This document shows, piece after piece, positions 19,901 through 27,341 of a stretch of DNA of 64,000 bases (positions within the stretch are counted from its first letter, which is position 1; the number at the start of each line of letters is the position of its first letter). The stretch is taken from the NCBI RefSeq assembly GCF_900497595.1, contig NZ_UFQO01000004.1, positions 124,001 to 188,000 of the forward strand, in the 5' to 3' direction. The notes under the pieces are model-generated. The model saw nothing but the letters and a program-made list of their open reading frames with translations. It had not been told where the DNA came from and did no database searches. The DNA comes from Treponema pectinovorum (GTDB lineage: Bacteria > Spirochaetota > Spirochaetia > Treponematales > Treponemataceae). The translations under genes were made by a program, and so were the position numbers.

Positions 19901-20617
19901 TATGCCAGAGGAATAAATTTGTTCCAAAATGAGAATGAACGGACAGGTTTAGAAGGAGATAAAAACACAGGACTTTTGTATGCATCTATGGGCGACATCG
20001 AATATTTTGTATCTGGCGATATGAATGCTGCCTTAAATGATTATGAGCAGGCGATATTGAATAAAAACGATACAGCAAGCATAAATTTTAGAATTGGTGC
20101 GATAAGATACAATAACTATGAATACGATAAAGCACTAAATTCTTTTTTAAAGGCAAACGAAACAGAAGATGTTGATGTTAACCTCTTGCTTGCACTTGCA
20201 AATGTGCTTTCGCTCAGGGGCGATAATTTTGCCGCAGAAGGATATTATTCAAGGCTTTTAAGCCTTTTGAATACAGAAAAAAACAGACATCTGATGCTCT
20301 TTCCTCAAGATAAAGAAGACGATAATCGTCTCGTCGAAATGTTCTTAAAGGTCAACAACAATCTTGGAGTAACGCTTTATAAAATTGCAAAACAAACTGG
20401 CGACAGCAAAAAAAATGCAGAAAGCTTGGTAAGACTTTCTGATTCAATACGCGCGTGGGATGCTTTGACTAGAAATCCAAAAACTATGGTAAGGCTTGGT
20501 GGAAGCAATCTCGCCTTGCAGAATTCAAAATACATCACTAATTCGCGCTCTGATTATGAGCCTGCAATATATACGGATATTCCAAAGACTCTTACGGCAG
20601 AAAAAATCCTTGATTAG
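16970..20617 (+). CDS. flcA: Periplasmic flagellar collar protein FlcA-like, large TPR protein
   Basis: A 1215-residue protein. Residues 1-60 (MPGLNQLKKF..., RAQRGEKPAIVPLPEG) resemble the N-terminus of spirochaetal FlcA (Borrelia BB0236), a collar component around the periplasmic flagellar motor; this is recalled, not searched. About residues 60-560 form a very acidic, low-complexity tract with recurring DDDFxxxxLDSPK-type units. A membrane helix lies near 655-680 (GGIFATVVALLCYLLF). The remainder is a TPR superhelix (for example DRANYEKAEQI, LGNLYADTREYLKAQEIYARG). It is monocistronic. The acidic tract is much longer than I expect for Borrelia FlcA and may have grown by repeat expansion. 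Confidence 0.75.
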   Translation: MPGLNQLKKFTNDIKKVGDEEKIRAQRGEKPAIVPLPEGISEEDDSKDFILGMPEDSNQKQEEVLEATSEQDFQSADSAQEENADAQESGGAPDLQALLNPVGLTDSSGIPDLSEFEDEKEPAKEEIPLEDMDLTSLLNPPQPEEPAKNEIKDDFPANEQSEEPAQENDEHDFGIGGLDLLNDEDDFAIGELDSSNGDDDFASTSAALQNATEDLANVANLKNTQADSSKNVDEVSADKVGFSQNENETPQSENDFSLDSFDLPKLDDDFDIDGLGSPKTDDGFAATGLDSPKNEEDFVSTPVDNAASKQTANTISVDKNASAKNDEDDDFAYSGEEINLNDDIPDEIAYEDGDMPKDSSSESKTPSENVDDTGGDSAQKKPNESQISVDSLSDENDFAQIDSSSPDQDLQNSTDDNLDFDLPDFDLESSSNLDTPSTPDSATSTAPVANPLDASSDEPSATDFSSEVPPSEDFSSALDGMAGAGDIDFGGDSKPAPSPLGADEFPVTVPKVPEDDFLFDENSFEIPGFSDTDTVAFDKKGRPAVDIADFSKSGGKPKNSLTDEEYKIFRKNFAEYPLNLRLAIEDLVVKNEFTDEAVFEVLEKVLKKVPARQLATHLEKMLDITIDVPRDYERRSFAQYEAYKQSFQYQLKNRIIPGGIFATVVALLCYLLFQAGVMFIYKPTMARILYSQGYTLLENNEYKQSESVFADAVKYKPIKKWFFKYAEGYRDHNQYERAAQMYKNILGIFNHDKKAGLDWAQMELYDRANYEKAEQIVRREILDFHINDSSALLLLGDVFLEWGEVEPSKYEDARSQYSDLIQLYGANDLYLSRMLRYFIRTDKLKNVLELKNRFYPREKSLGKDDWVELSGYALEKLYGPLPRSEEYLRSKIEDVRAMLEIALKKAPENPTAHYNMAKYFNENSNFDLAKRELTFSLDCFDALKKRTKKNVYQEIDACRLLGNLYADTREYLKAQEIYARGINLFQNENERTGLEGDKNTGLLYASMGDIEYFVSGDMNAALNDYEQAILNKNDTASINFRIGAIRYNNYEYDKALNSFLKANETEDVDVNLLLALANVLSLRGDNFAAEGYYSRLLSLLNTEKNRHLMLFPQDKEDDNRLVEMFLKVNNNLGVTLYKIAKQTGDSKKNAESLVRLSDSIRAWDALTRNPKTMVRLGGSNLALQNSKYITNSRSDYEPAIYTDIPKTLTAEKILD

Positions 20618-20732
20618 ATTTTGATTTTTGAAGCTTGTGTGCTAGTTGAAGGTCAACTTTTATGCAAAAATTGTTTTTGATTTTCAAAAAGTATCTTTAT
20701 AATAAGATGATTGTTTACTTCGAGGATAAACG

Positions 20733-21353
20733 ATGATTTGCTCAAGAGTTGGAATCGACATAAAAAAACACATTATCTCACTCAAAAAAGAAGTCTTCAG
20801 AAAATCAATCCACGTCTGTACCGCTTTTGTTCCAGTTTTACTGCATTTTTATAGAATTCCTACAATAATTTTGCTTTCAGCTTTGCTTTTATTTTATATT
20901 GTAAGTGAATTTTTGCGATTAAAAGGAAAAAGCATCCCTCTTGTAAGTACAATAACAGAAGCCGCTGCAAGAAAAAGAGACGAAAATCATTTTGTATATG
21001 GCCCTGTAACCTTGGTTGTTGGAATAATTTTTTCCGCAGTTTTTTTTCAAGAAAAATTTGCTACAGTAGGAATTCTTTCCCTTGCATTTGGCGATGGGCT
21101 TGCAAGTTTGGCAGGAAAGACCTTTGGCAAGATAGAAGTTCCTTTAACTGGAGGGAAAACAGCAGCAGGTAGCCTTACTTGTTTTAATGCAATTTTTTTT
21201 ACATCGTTTTTTATATTGAATGATACCCTTTTTAGTCTTTTACTTGCCTTTGTAGGAACAATAATAGAAGGTCTGCCTTTAAAAGACTTCGACAACATAT
21301 TTATTCCTATAAGCATAAGTTTTTTGGCCCAAATTTTATCGCCACATATATAG
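20733..21353 (+). CDS. CTP-dependent polyprenol/phytol-kinase-like membrane protein
   Basis: The 206 residues hold about six membrane helices and the motif FGDGLASLAGKTFGK followed by GGKTAAGSL. This is the CTP-binding signature of the SEC59/VTE5 (dolichol kinase, phytol kinase) and CDP-diglyceride synthase-like superfamily. The substrate cannot be told from sequence; an isoprenoid alcohol is the usual one. The start follows CGAGGAT. Its last 18 bases overlap the 3' end of the convergent minus-strand gene. Confidence 0.75.
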   Translation: MICSRVGIDIKKHIISLKKEVFRKSIHVCTAFVPVLLHFYRIPTIILLSALLLFYIVSEFLRLKGKSIPLVSTITEAAARKRDENHFVYGPVTLVVGIIFSAVFFQEKFATVGILSLAFGDGLASLAGKTFGKIEVPLTGGKTAAGSLTCFNAIFFTSFFILNDTLFSLLLAFVGTIIEGLPLKDFDNIFIPISISFLAQILSPHI

Positions 21354-22160
21354 AGAATGCAAAGTTCGTAAATATTTGTTGCTTCCCCAAACTATAAGAG
21401 GGAGTCCTAAGATGATAAAAAAATAGTTGTCTGCTGTTACTAAAAACGCATGACCCGTCAGCAAAATAAGCATATAGATTGATATTTTTTTGTATTCGGG
21501 GGCGTTTTGTCTTATAGCGATTACCCAAAAAGAAAAAAACGCTATCATCACAAAAACAATTCTAGAAATAAAAATGAGTTTTGGATATCCCCAAGTTACT
21601 GCTCCAGAAGAACTTATGCGAGCGGTGTTTATAGGGACAATCAGAGCAAAAACAACGCAGATTGTTATTAGAATCATTATGTTTCGTTCAATATCTTGCC
21701 TTTGTTCTACAGAACTTGCAATCGCTGCAAAAACGAAACTCAAAGGGCATAAAATTCTTCCAATAAATGTTATTCTTCCGCAAAAAAATAGCAAAGTTGA
21801 AAAAGTTGACCAAAGTCCAAATAGCGGAGTTAAAAAACGAACTCCTTCGCAAAGACAACCTGCCAAAAATCCGATAAAAAAAATCACTTCTGAACTTTGA
21901 GTGTTTTCAAAAAGTTTTACAACATGAAAAGTCATCAAAGGGGCAAAAATCGTTATCAAAGAAATAGCCACCATCGTTGCAACAAAGCTGTATTTTAAAA
22001 AAGGAATTTTCCCCAGAAAAAAAGGGATTCTTAAATTTGGTGGTGGAACTATCGCCTTGTAAAAAAGCGCTGCAAGAAAAAAACATAGAGCAACTGCCAT
22101 GCAAAAAATTGATGTAAAAAAAAATAATTGCATAATGCGGTTACGAACTTTTAAGGTCAT
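21336..22160 (-). CDS. Seven-helix membrane protein, unknown
   Basis: Unrecognised. The 274 residues form about seven hydrophobic helices with short loops, among them a Gly/Cys-rich one (IGFLAGCLCEGVRFL) and a late one with an Asn-Tyr pair (TADNYFFIILGLPLIVW). No enzyme motif is visible. The ATG has no ribosome-binding site. TTTACT-17-TAATAT ends six bases before it (22167-22195), so it is a candidate leaderless gene. It is divergent from the secreted DUF2259-like gene. Confidence 0.65.
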   Translation of the reverse strand: MTLKVRNRIMQLFFFTSIFCMAVALCFFLAALFYKAIVPPPNLRIPFFLGKIPFLKYSFVATMVAISLITIFAPLMTFHVVKLFENTQSSEVIFFIGFLAGCLCEGVRFLTPLFGLWSTFSTLLFFCGRITFIGRILCPLSFVFAAIASSVEQRQDIERNIMILITICVVFALIVPINTARISSSGAVTWGYPKLIFISRIVFVMIAFFSFWVIAIRQNAPEYKKISIYMLILLTGHAFLVTADNYFFIILGLPLIVWGSNKYLRTLHSLYMWR

Positions 22161-22251
22161 GGGAAGATATTAAAAGCAAAATAAAATTAAGTAAAGACTT
22201 TAATAGAAAAAACCGAAGATAGAATAAGACTAGAAATGGTCAGGGGGAAAA

Positions 22252-22950
22252 ATGAAAAAGCAGCTTTTTATTTGTTTGACAATTTTTGTAGCAATTTCGT
22301 TGTCATTTGCAGGCGATGCTGCGGCTTTTGTTGATTTTGGATTATCTTCCGACGGGAAAACCTATGTTTTTGCAGAATACGGAAAGACTGATAAAACATT
22401 TCAAGGATATGCAGGAATTTATTGCGTTGATATCGAAAAAAATGACTGGATTTCTGGGGAAGTCTTTAGAACTACTCCATCGGTTGCAACTGCAAAAAAA
22501 AGTGGAAAACAAGTTTATGAAGAACTCCTAAAAAAAGCGGAATGGACTCTAAAAAAATACAATATAAAAAAATCTTCGCCAGATAATCTTCTTTTTACGA
22601 GGGAAAATTCTTCATCCAATGGCGAAATAGTATTTAAAGATTTTGAAGGCTCAACGGTAGAAAAAAGCGTATTCTATCACATAAAACTTGAAAAAAATGT
22701 TGAAGGAAAAGGTTCTTCTTGTCGCTCTTCATTTTTTATTGTGCTTGAAAAGCAGGATGAACTTGGCAATGTCATAAGCCGAAATATTGTCGGCAATCCT
22801 GATATAAGAAGAAAAGGCGTTACAAACTATACGATAAACCGAATTTTTTCCGACAAGAGCGGGCGAAATTTAGTTTTTGTAATTGAAAAACAGATTGAAG
22901 ATGAAACAGGAACCTGCATTCGTTATATGGTCGAAACCATACGAATATAA
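22252..22950 (+). CDS. Secreted protein, DUF2259-like
   Basis: A signal peptide (MKKQLFICLTIFVAISLSFA) precedes GDAAAFVDFGLSSDGKTYVFAEYGK. That opening and the later YxGIYCVDIEKNDW resemble the predicted secreted family DUF2259, common in treponemes; this is recognition by memory at moderate certainty. The pattern looks like a beta-propeller-type or WD-like blade repeated at the end (TINRIFSDKSGRNLVFVIEK). The 232 residues hold no catalytic motif. The start has a strong AGGGGG site, and a terminator follows the stop. Confidence 0.65.
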   Translation: MKKQLFICLTIFVAISLSFAGDAAAFVDFGLSSDGKTYVFAEYGKTDKTFQGYAGIYCVDIEKNDWISGEVFRTTPSVATAKKSGKQVYEELLKKAEWTLKKYNIKKSSPDNLLFTRENSSSNGEIVFKDFEGSTVEKSVFYHIKLEKNVEGKGSSCRSSFFIVLEKQDELGNVISRNIVGNPDIRRKGVTNYTINRIFSDKSGRNLVFVIEKQIEDETGTCIRYMVETIRI

Positions 22951-22969
22951 AAGCGAATTGTTTTAATGC

Positions 22970-23010
22970 AAAGCGGAAGTCAAGGCAAAAATCTTGCTCC
23001 GCTTTTTTTA
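22970..23010 (+). terminator. Terminator after the DUF2259-like gene
   Basis: AAAGCGGA (22970-22977) pairs with TCCGCTTT (22998-23005) within a larger hairpin that ends in a T run. Confidence 0.75.
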
Positions 23011-23087
23011 TTTTTATTAAAAAAATGTCAAATTTGCACTTTCGACGCAATATATCTTGTGTCCAGTTTTTGCTGGAAGGAGGAAGT

Positions 23088-24185
23088 GTGAATATAAAAA
23101 AATATGTGCGTCTTTTTGCACTAACTTTTGGTTTAACTGCAACAGTTGTTTTTGCGGTTTCTTTTCCTGTAAGTTGCAGGCTTAGCGATGAAGGAATTGA
23201 AATTTTAAAAGACGATTTAACATCGCCCAAAATCGTTTCTTTTTCTGTTCAAGATAAATCTAACCTTGTTTTAGCCTGCTCAAAACAGATAATCGTTTCT
23301 GGTACAAAAGTAAAATCTTCGGAAGGAACTTGCATAGAAGAAGATTTAAAAACTACTTATAGCACAGATGGAACAAAAGTAAATTTTAATTTAAAAAATC
23401 CGACGGAAATTGGAAAATCTTATGAACTTAGCGGAACTATAAAAGATCAAGGCGGAAATACTTTGACTTTTAGCCTTCCGTTTGAGGGTTTTAACGAAAA
23501 TCCTGCAAGGCTTTTGTTGAGCGAAGTAAGGTCAAAACACCTTGCAAGTTCTGGAGAAATAAAGAGGGCTGAATTTGTTGAACTTTATGTTTTAAAAGCT
23601 GGAAATCTGGCAGGTCTTGCATTAGAAAGCGGAAGCGACGGTGCAGAAAAAAAATATGAATTCCCATGTATTCAAGTAAAACAAGGTGAATATATAATTG
23701 TGCATTTTAGAACTGTAACAGGTGGTGATTGCATTGATGAAATGGGAGATGATTTGAGCCTTTCTACAGCAAGCGATAGCCACAACAGTGCCAGAGATTT
23801 ATGGATAAAAAATACTGAAAGTCGAATAAGCGATAGCGATATCATAGTTTTAAGAAATTCCTGCAAATCTTCTATTGAAGATGCTGTTTTATTCAGTGGA
23901 AGCGGTAAAAATTCCTGGCACTATGAAAGCTCAAAAAAACTTGCCAAAGACGCTTCTGAAAGTGGGATTTGGACTTTTGGCGAAGAAATTGAAAATGCAG
24001 CATGTTCTGACGGAGTAACGGTTGCAAGAACACTTTGCAGGAACAATATCAAAGATTTAAATTCTAAATTTTCGAAAGGTGAATTAAATGATAAATCGTT
24101 GATAACTGCAACAAAAGACGATTGGTTTGTAGCAAAATCTTGTACACCTGGCGAAGAAAATTCATCTGTCGCGTATACAAAATAA
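23088..24185 (+). CDS. Lipoprotein with Ig-like and lamin-tail-like segments
   Basis: The GTG at 23088 is chosen because GGAAGGAGGA lies directly before it. The protein then begins with a lipoprotein signal (FAVSFPVSC, Cys near residue 30). An Ig-like domain of about 90 residues (SPKIVSFSVQDKSNLVLACS...) precedes a region starting ARLLLSEVRSKHL...RAEFVELYV. This resembles lamin-tail domains, which begin with ISEV and a later FIELYN. The 365-residue product is probably outer-membrane-anchored and adhesive or structural. The start is unusual but well supported. Confidence 0.65.
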   Translation: MNIKKYVRLFALTFGLTATVVFAVSFPVSCRLSDEGIEILKDDLTSPKIVSFSVQDKSNLVLACSKQIIVSGTKVKSSEGTCIEEDLKTTYSTDGTKVNFNLKNPTEIGKSYELSGTIKDQGGNTLTFSLPFEGFNENPARLLLSEVRSKHLASSGEIKRAEFVELYVLKAGNLAGLALESGSDGAEKKYEFPCIQVKQGEYIIVHFRTVTGGDCIDEMGDDLSLSTASDSHNSARDLWIKNTESRISDSDIIVLRNSCKSSIEDAVLFSGSGKNSWHYESSKKLAKDASESGIWTFGEEIENAACSDGVTVARTLCRNNIKDLNSKFSKGELNDKSLITATKDDWFVAKSCTPGEENSSVAYTK

Positions 24186-24203
24186 TTTACCCCAGGCATT
24201 AGG

Positions 24204-24262
24204 GGCGTAAGTCCTGCGCTTGTCGCAGGATGAGCGGATAGCGAACCCCGATTGACTGGCTA
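24204..24262 (+). repeat. Fragment of the hairpin repeat family
   Basis: A short GC-rich tract holds the AGGATGAGCGGATAGCGAACC block that also appears near the 3' end of the large repeat copies. It also has a local hairpin, TCCTGCG with CGCAGGA. It sits between the lipoprotein and U32 genes and looks like a remnant. Confidence 0.45.
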
Positions 24263-24296
24263 GACGATAATATGTGGTTCTGCTATTTGGAATCAA

Positions 24297-24326
24297 CTGA
24301 CAAACCTTGCTAAATTGTGCTAGTAT
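24297..24326 (+). promoter_or_regulatory. Promoter of the U32 peptidase gene
   Basis: CTGACA (24297-24302), an 18-base spacer and TAGTAT (24321-24326), then six bases and the ATG. No ribosome-binding site is present, so a leaderless transcript is likely. Confidence 0.5.
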
Positions 24327-24332
24327 TTAGCC

Positions 24333-26693
24333 ATGTCAGAATTATTAGCACCGGCAGGTAATATTGAAGCGCTTGATGCCGCTATCGGCGAAGGGGCTGA
24401 TGCCGTATATCTTGGGCTCAAGAGTTTTAATGCCAGACTGCGTTCGTCTAACTTTGCATGGAATCAATTTGAAGCAGCAGTTGAATCTTTGCACCGTCAG
24501 AATAAAAAAATTTATGTAACTGTTAATACCGTTAGCGAAGAAAGCGAAACAGAACGGCTTTACAGGTTTTTAAGTTATCTCAATAAGATTGGTCCAGATG
24601 GTCTTATAGTGCAGGACTATGGAGTTTTAAGGATGTGCAGGGAGTTTTTCCCGAACCTTGAACTTCATGGTTCTACACAAATTAACGTAGAAAGTGCTGC
24701 TGGAGTAAAGCTTTTGCAAAATGCTGGCTTAAAAAGAGTTGTTGTCGCCAGAGAACTTGGGCTTGAAGAAATAAGAAGCATAAAGCAATCGACAGACTGC
24801 GAAATAGAGATGTTTGTGCATGGAGCTCTTTGCGTGAGTGAAAGCGGCTTGTGTTTGTTTTCCAGTTTTTTGGGGGGGAAGTCTGCAAATAGAGGAATGT
24901 GTACTCAGGCGTGCCGAAGATTTTATACAGCAGATTGCGATTCTGGGCAAAAGCAGGGATATTATTTTAGTCCGAGCGATTTGCAATTAATTGAGCAGAT
25001 CCCCGATTTGCTGGATATGGGAGTTGAGTCTTTTAAAATTGAAGGGCGCATGAAAAGTGCAGAATACGTAGGTGCAGTTACGGCAGCTTATCGTTACCTT
25101 ATGGATCACTATAAAGAAGACAAAAAAGGTTCAATCGCTGCTGCAAAGAGAATGTTGAGTACTGATTTTGCGCGTTCCAAGACAACTTATTGGTATAATT
25201 TTAAAACAAATGACGATGGCGTGAATAATGCAGGGGAGGCAATTTTAAATCCTAATCAAGCAGGTGGAACGGGAATTTATCTTGGAAGGATTTTTAAAAC
25301 AAAGCCTGCAACTCAAAAAGCCCTGGAAAATTCTAAACTTGCTTTGAGTTCAGGAGTGGATGAAAAAGATATTTCAATAGCGATGGCAACACTTTCTGGT
25401 GGAAGTTATGAGCCAGACCCGGGGGATTCAATTCGTTTGCACAGAAAAGATGATTCTGGGCGAGAAAGTTACAAAGTTCGCACTGTAGAGGTTGACGATG
25501 ACGGAGTTAGATGGATTGATATTCCAAAATCGTTTACAAGAGATGATGAAGTTTATCTTTTGCAGACAAAATCTATGTCAAAACGCTATCCTCGCGTTCT
25601 TCCGCAGGATATTGGAAAATATCGCCAGCAGCCAGGAGATGAAATTCTTCCTGTAATGGATCTTACGCCTGTTGCCAGAAATGAACTTTCGTATTTTCCC
25701 GAAGGAATGTATGTGCAGGTTAGTACCATTGCAGATTTGTTCCAGATACAGTCGATGAATCCTGTTCGAGTGATTCTTGAATTGAATTTTGAAACAGAAG
25801 AAGACTTGGTCTTGCACAAGACAGTGCTTCCTTTTTCTAAAAAACAGGTGATAATTTCTCTTCCACCTTATGTTCCAGAGGCAACTAGTGATAAACTTGC
25901 AAAAATTCTTGAATTTCTTGTTGAAGACGGTTTTAAAACTTTTGTAGTTAATAATCTTGCAGAAGTTTACATGCTCAAAGATAAAAATGTTAATATGATT
26001 GCAGGTTCGTATCTTTATACTTTTAATCGCTGGGCCGTAAGCTGGCTTGAAAATCAAAATTTTGGTGCTTTTATAACACCTTTGGAAAATAATCGTCAAA
26101 ACATTATCGAAACTTTTGATAAGGATGTTAGAGAGCGTCTGCTTGTTACAGTCTATGCATATCCTGCACTTTTTAGGATGCGATTTAGATTGCCAGAAAG
26201 TTACAATTTTATGTATTTTTGGGATAAAGAAGAAATTACTTTTAAAGTACTTTCAAATAAAGACGGCTCTGTTGTAATGCCTGAAAAACCATTTAGCATC
26301 ACAGAAAAATATTCTCAACTTCAAAAAGATGGAATAAAAAGAATTTTGATTGATTTTAGTAGGACAAAAGTTACGCGTGCGGAAGTAAAGACTGTTCTAA
26401 CAAGCCTTATAAAAGGGCAGGTTATTCCAGAGACAAGTCGCTTTAACTGGAAAGACGGTTTTTATAATCCTGAAAAAATGGAAGCGTACAAGGCCGCAGC
26501 AGAACGGAATATGGAGCGAAAAGCCGAATACGAGTCTTTAAAAGCTGGAAAAGGTGGTTCAAGAGGTAAAAATCGGCTTGAAAAAAAATTTTCAAATGAT
26601 TTTGGAAACTCAAATAGAAACTCCCACTCAAAAGCAAAAGGAAGAGCATATAACAAAGATTCGTTTTCTAATTTCAACGGTAAGAAACAATAA
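24333..26693 (+). CDS. U32-family peptidase / tRNA or rRNA hydroxylation protein
   Basis: The TIM-barrel-like N-terminus MSELLAPAGNIEALDAAIGEGADAVYLG opens the protein. The U32 signature EMFVHGALCVSESGLCLFSS at about residues 159-178, followed by RGMCTQACRR, places it in peptidase family U32. Members include prephenate-dependent RNA hydroxylation proteins (TrhP, RlhA) and collagenase-like proteins. At 786 residues it is the long form with a DUF3656-type middle domain. The last 50 residues are Lys/Arg/Asn-rich and probably disordered, which fits RNA binding. The start is set by the leaderless promoter and a conserved MxLLAPAG beginning. Confidence 0.9.
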   Translation: MSELLAPAGNIEALDAAIGEGADAVYLGLKSFNARLRSSNFAWNQFEAAVESLHRQNKKIYVTVNTVSEESETERLYRFLSYLNKIGPDGLIVQDYGVLRMCREFFPNLELHGSTQINVESAAGVKLLQNAGLKRVVVARELGLEEIRSIKQSTDCEIEMFVHGALCVSESGLCLFSSFLGGKSANRGMCTQACRRFYTADCDSGQKQGYYFSPSDLQLIEQIPDLLDMGVESFKIEGRMKSAEYVGAVTAAYRYLMDHYKEDKKGSIAAAKRMLSTDFARSKTTYWYNFKTNDDGVNNAGEAILNPNQAGGTGIYLGRIFKTKPATQKALENSKLALSSGVDEKDISIAMATLSGGSYEPDPGDSIRLHRKDDSGRESYKVRTVEVDDDGVRWIDIPKSFTRDDEVYLLQTKSMSKRYPRVLPQDIGKYRQQPGDEILPVMDLTPVARNELSYFPEGMYVQVSTIADLFQIQSMNPVRVILELNFETEEDLVLHKTVLPFSKKQVIISLPPYVPEATSDKLAKILEFLVEDGFKTFVVNNLAEVYMLKDKNVNMIAGSYLYTFNRWAVSWLENQNFGAFITPLENNRQNIIETFDKDVRERLLVTVYAYPALFRMRFRLPESYNFMYFWDKEEITFKVLSNKDGSVVMPEKPFSITEKYSQLQKDGIKRILIDFSRTKVTRAEVKTVLTSLIKGQVIPETSRFNWKDGFYNPEKMEAYKAAAERNMERKAEYESLKAGKGGSRGKNRLEKKFSNDFGNSNRNSHSKAKGRAYNKDSFSNFNGKKQ

Positions 26694-26712
26694 GTTTTTT
26701 CAAAATGCGGAT

Positions 26713-26748
26713 GGGAGGCTGGTTTTTCAAAGCAACCTCCCCCTTTTT
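26713..26748 (+). terminator. Terminator between the U32 gene and ssb
   Basis: GGGAGGCTG (26713-26721) pairs with CAACCTCCC (26733-26741) with one mismatch, followed by five T. It ends just before the 3' end of the convergent ssb gene. Confidence 0.75.
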
Positions 26749-26749
26749 A

Positions 26750-27187
26750 CTAGAAGACAGTTTCTTCGTCCGCAAGACCTTGGGCTGCAACAGCAAGATT
26801 TTCTTCTTCTGCTATTTCTTCGCAGGTTTTAGAATTAAATTGCTGAGATTCCTTTTTCATCGGTTTGAATTCAACATGTTCGGCTACAATAAAAACTTTG
26901 GAGTGATTTTTACCATTTTCGTCTTTCCAACGACTTTGTTTTAAACGTCCAACGACTCTCACACCTCGACCTTGAAGAGCATATTTTGAAACGTGTTCAG
27001 TAAATTTTTCTCCCCAAGTTTCAACATCGTAAAAACCTACTTCGTCAACATCTTTCCCATTGTTATCTCTGTAAAAGTGATTAACAGCGATTGGAAGCAC
27101 ACTAACTTTTGTACCCTTTTGAGTTTCTTTTACAGTAGGTGTGCGCACGACGTTCCCTTCAATGATGATTTGATTCAATGCGTTCAT
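26750..27187 (-). CDS. ssb: Single-stranded DNA-binding protein
   Basis: Tetrameric OB-fold protein that coats single-stranded DNA in replication and repair. MNALNQIIIEGNVVRTPTVKET begins the OB fold, and FYDVETWGEKFTEHVSKYALQGRGVRVVGRLKQ is the typical core. The linker is short and the C-terminus ends LADEETVF. The acidic tip and final Phe are kept, but the usual DDDIPF is changed. AAAGGAGA precedes the ATG. It is not flanked by rpsF and rpsR as in many bacteria. Confidence 0.93.
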   Translation of the reverse strand: MNALNQIIIEGNVVRTPTVKETQKGTKVSVLPIAVNHFYRDNNGKDVDEVGFYDVETWGEKFTEHVSKYALQGRGVRVVGRLKQSRWKDENGKNHSKVFIVAEHVEFKPMKKESQQFNSKTCEEIAEEENLAVAAQGLADEETVF

Positions 27188-27214
27188 AAGAAAAGTCTCC
27201 TTTATAAAAAGAGC

Positions 27215-27228
27215 GGATTGGCCAATCC
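27215..27228. promoter_or_regulatory. 14-bp perfect palindrome upstream of ssb
   Basis: GGATTGGCCAATCC lies 28-41 bases upstream of the ssb start, in the position expected for the promoter or first transcribed bases. Its perfect symmetry suggests a dimeric regulator site. No known consensus is matched. Confidence 0.4.
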
Positions 27229-27237
27229 AAATAAATT

Positions 27238-27257
27238 ATGCCCTCTAACGAGGGCAT
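27238..27257 (-). terminator. Hairpin between the 651-residue gene and ssb
   Basis: ATGCCCTC (27238-27245) pairs perfectly with GAGGGCAT (27250-27257) around a TAAC loop. On the minus strand it lies about 85 bases after the stop of the upstream gene and is followed by a weakly T-rich stretch, so it could terminate that gene. Confidence 0.4.
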
Positions 27258-27341
27258 CTTATATATTGCTCTGAGAAAACATTTCTACACATTTTTGTAA
27301 AAAGAAGTTTTGCCTTTCTTTGAAAGTTTTTATTTTTTCGT

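Noticed and set aside
25578-26099. Minus-strand frame of 173 codons inside the U32 gene
   Set aside because: It is a shadow of a well-conserved gene, lacks a start signal and has an implausible composition rich in Lys, Asn, Phe and His.
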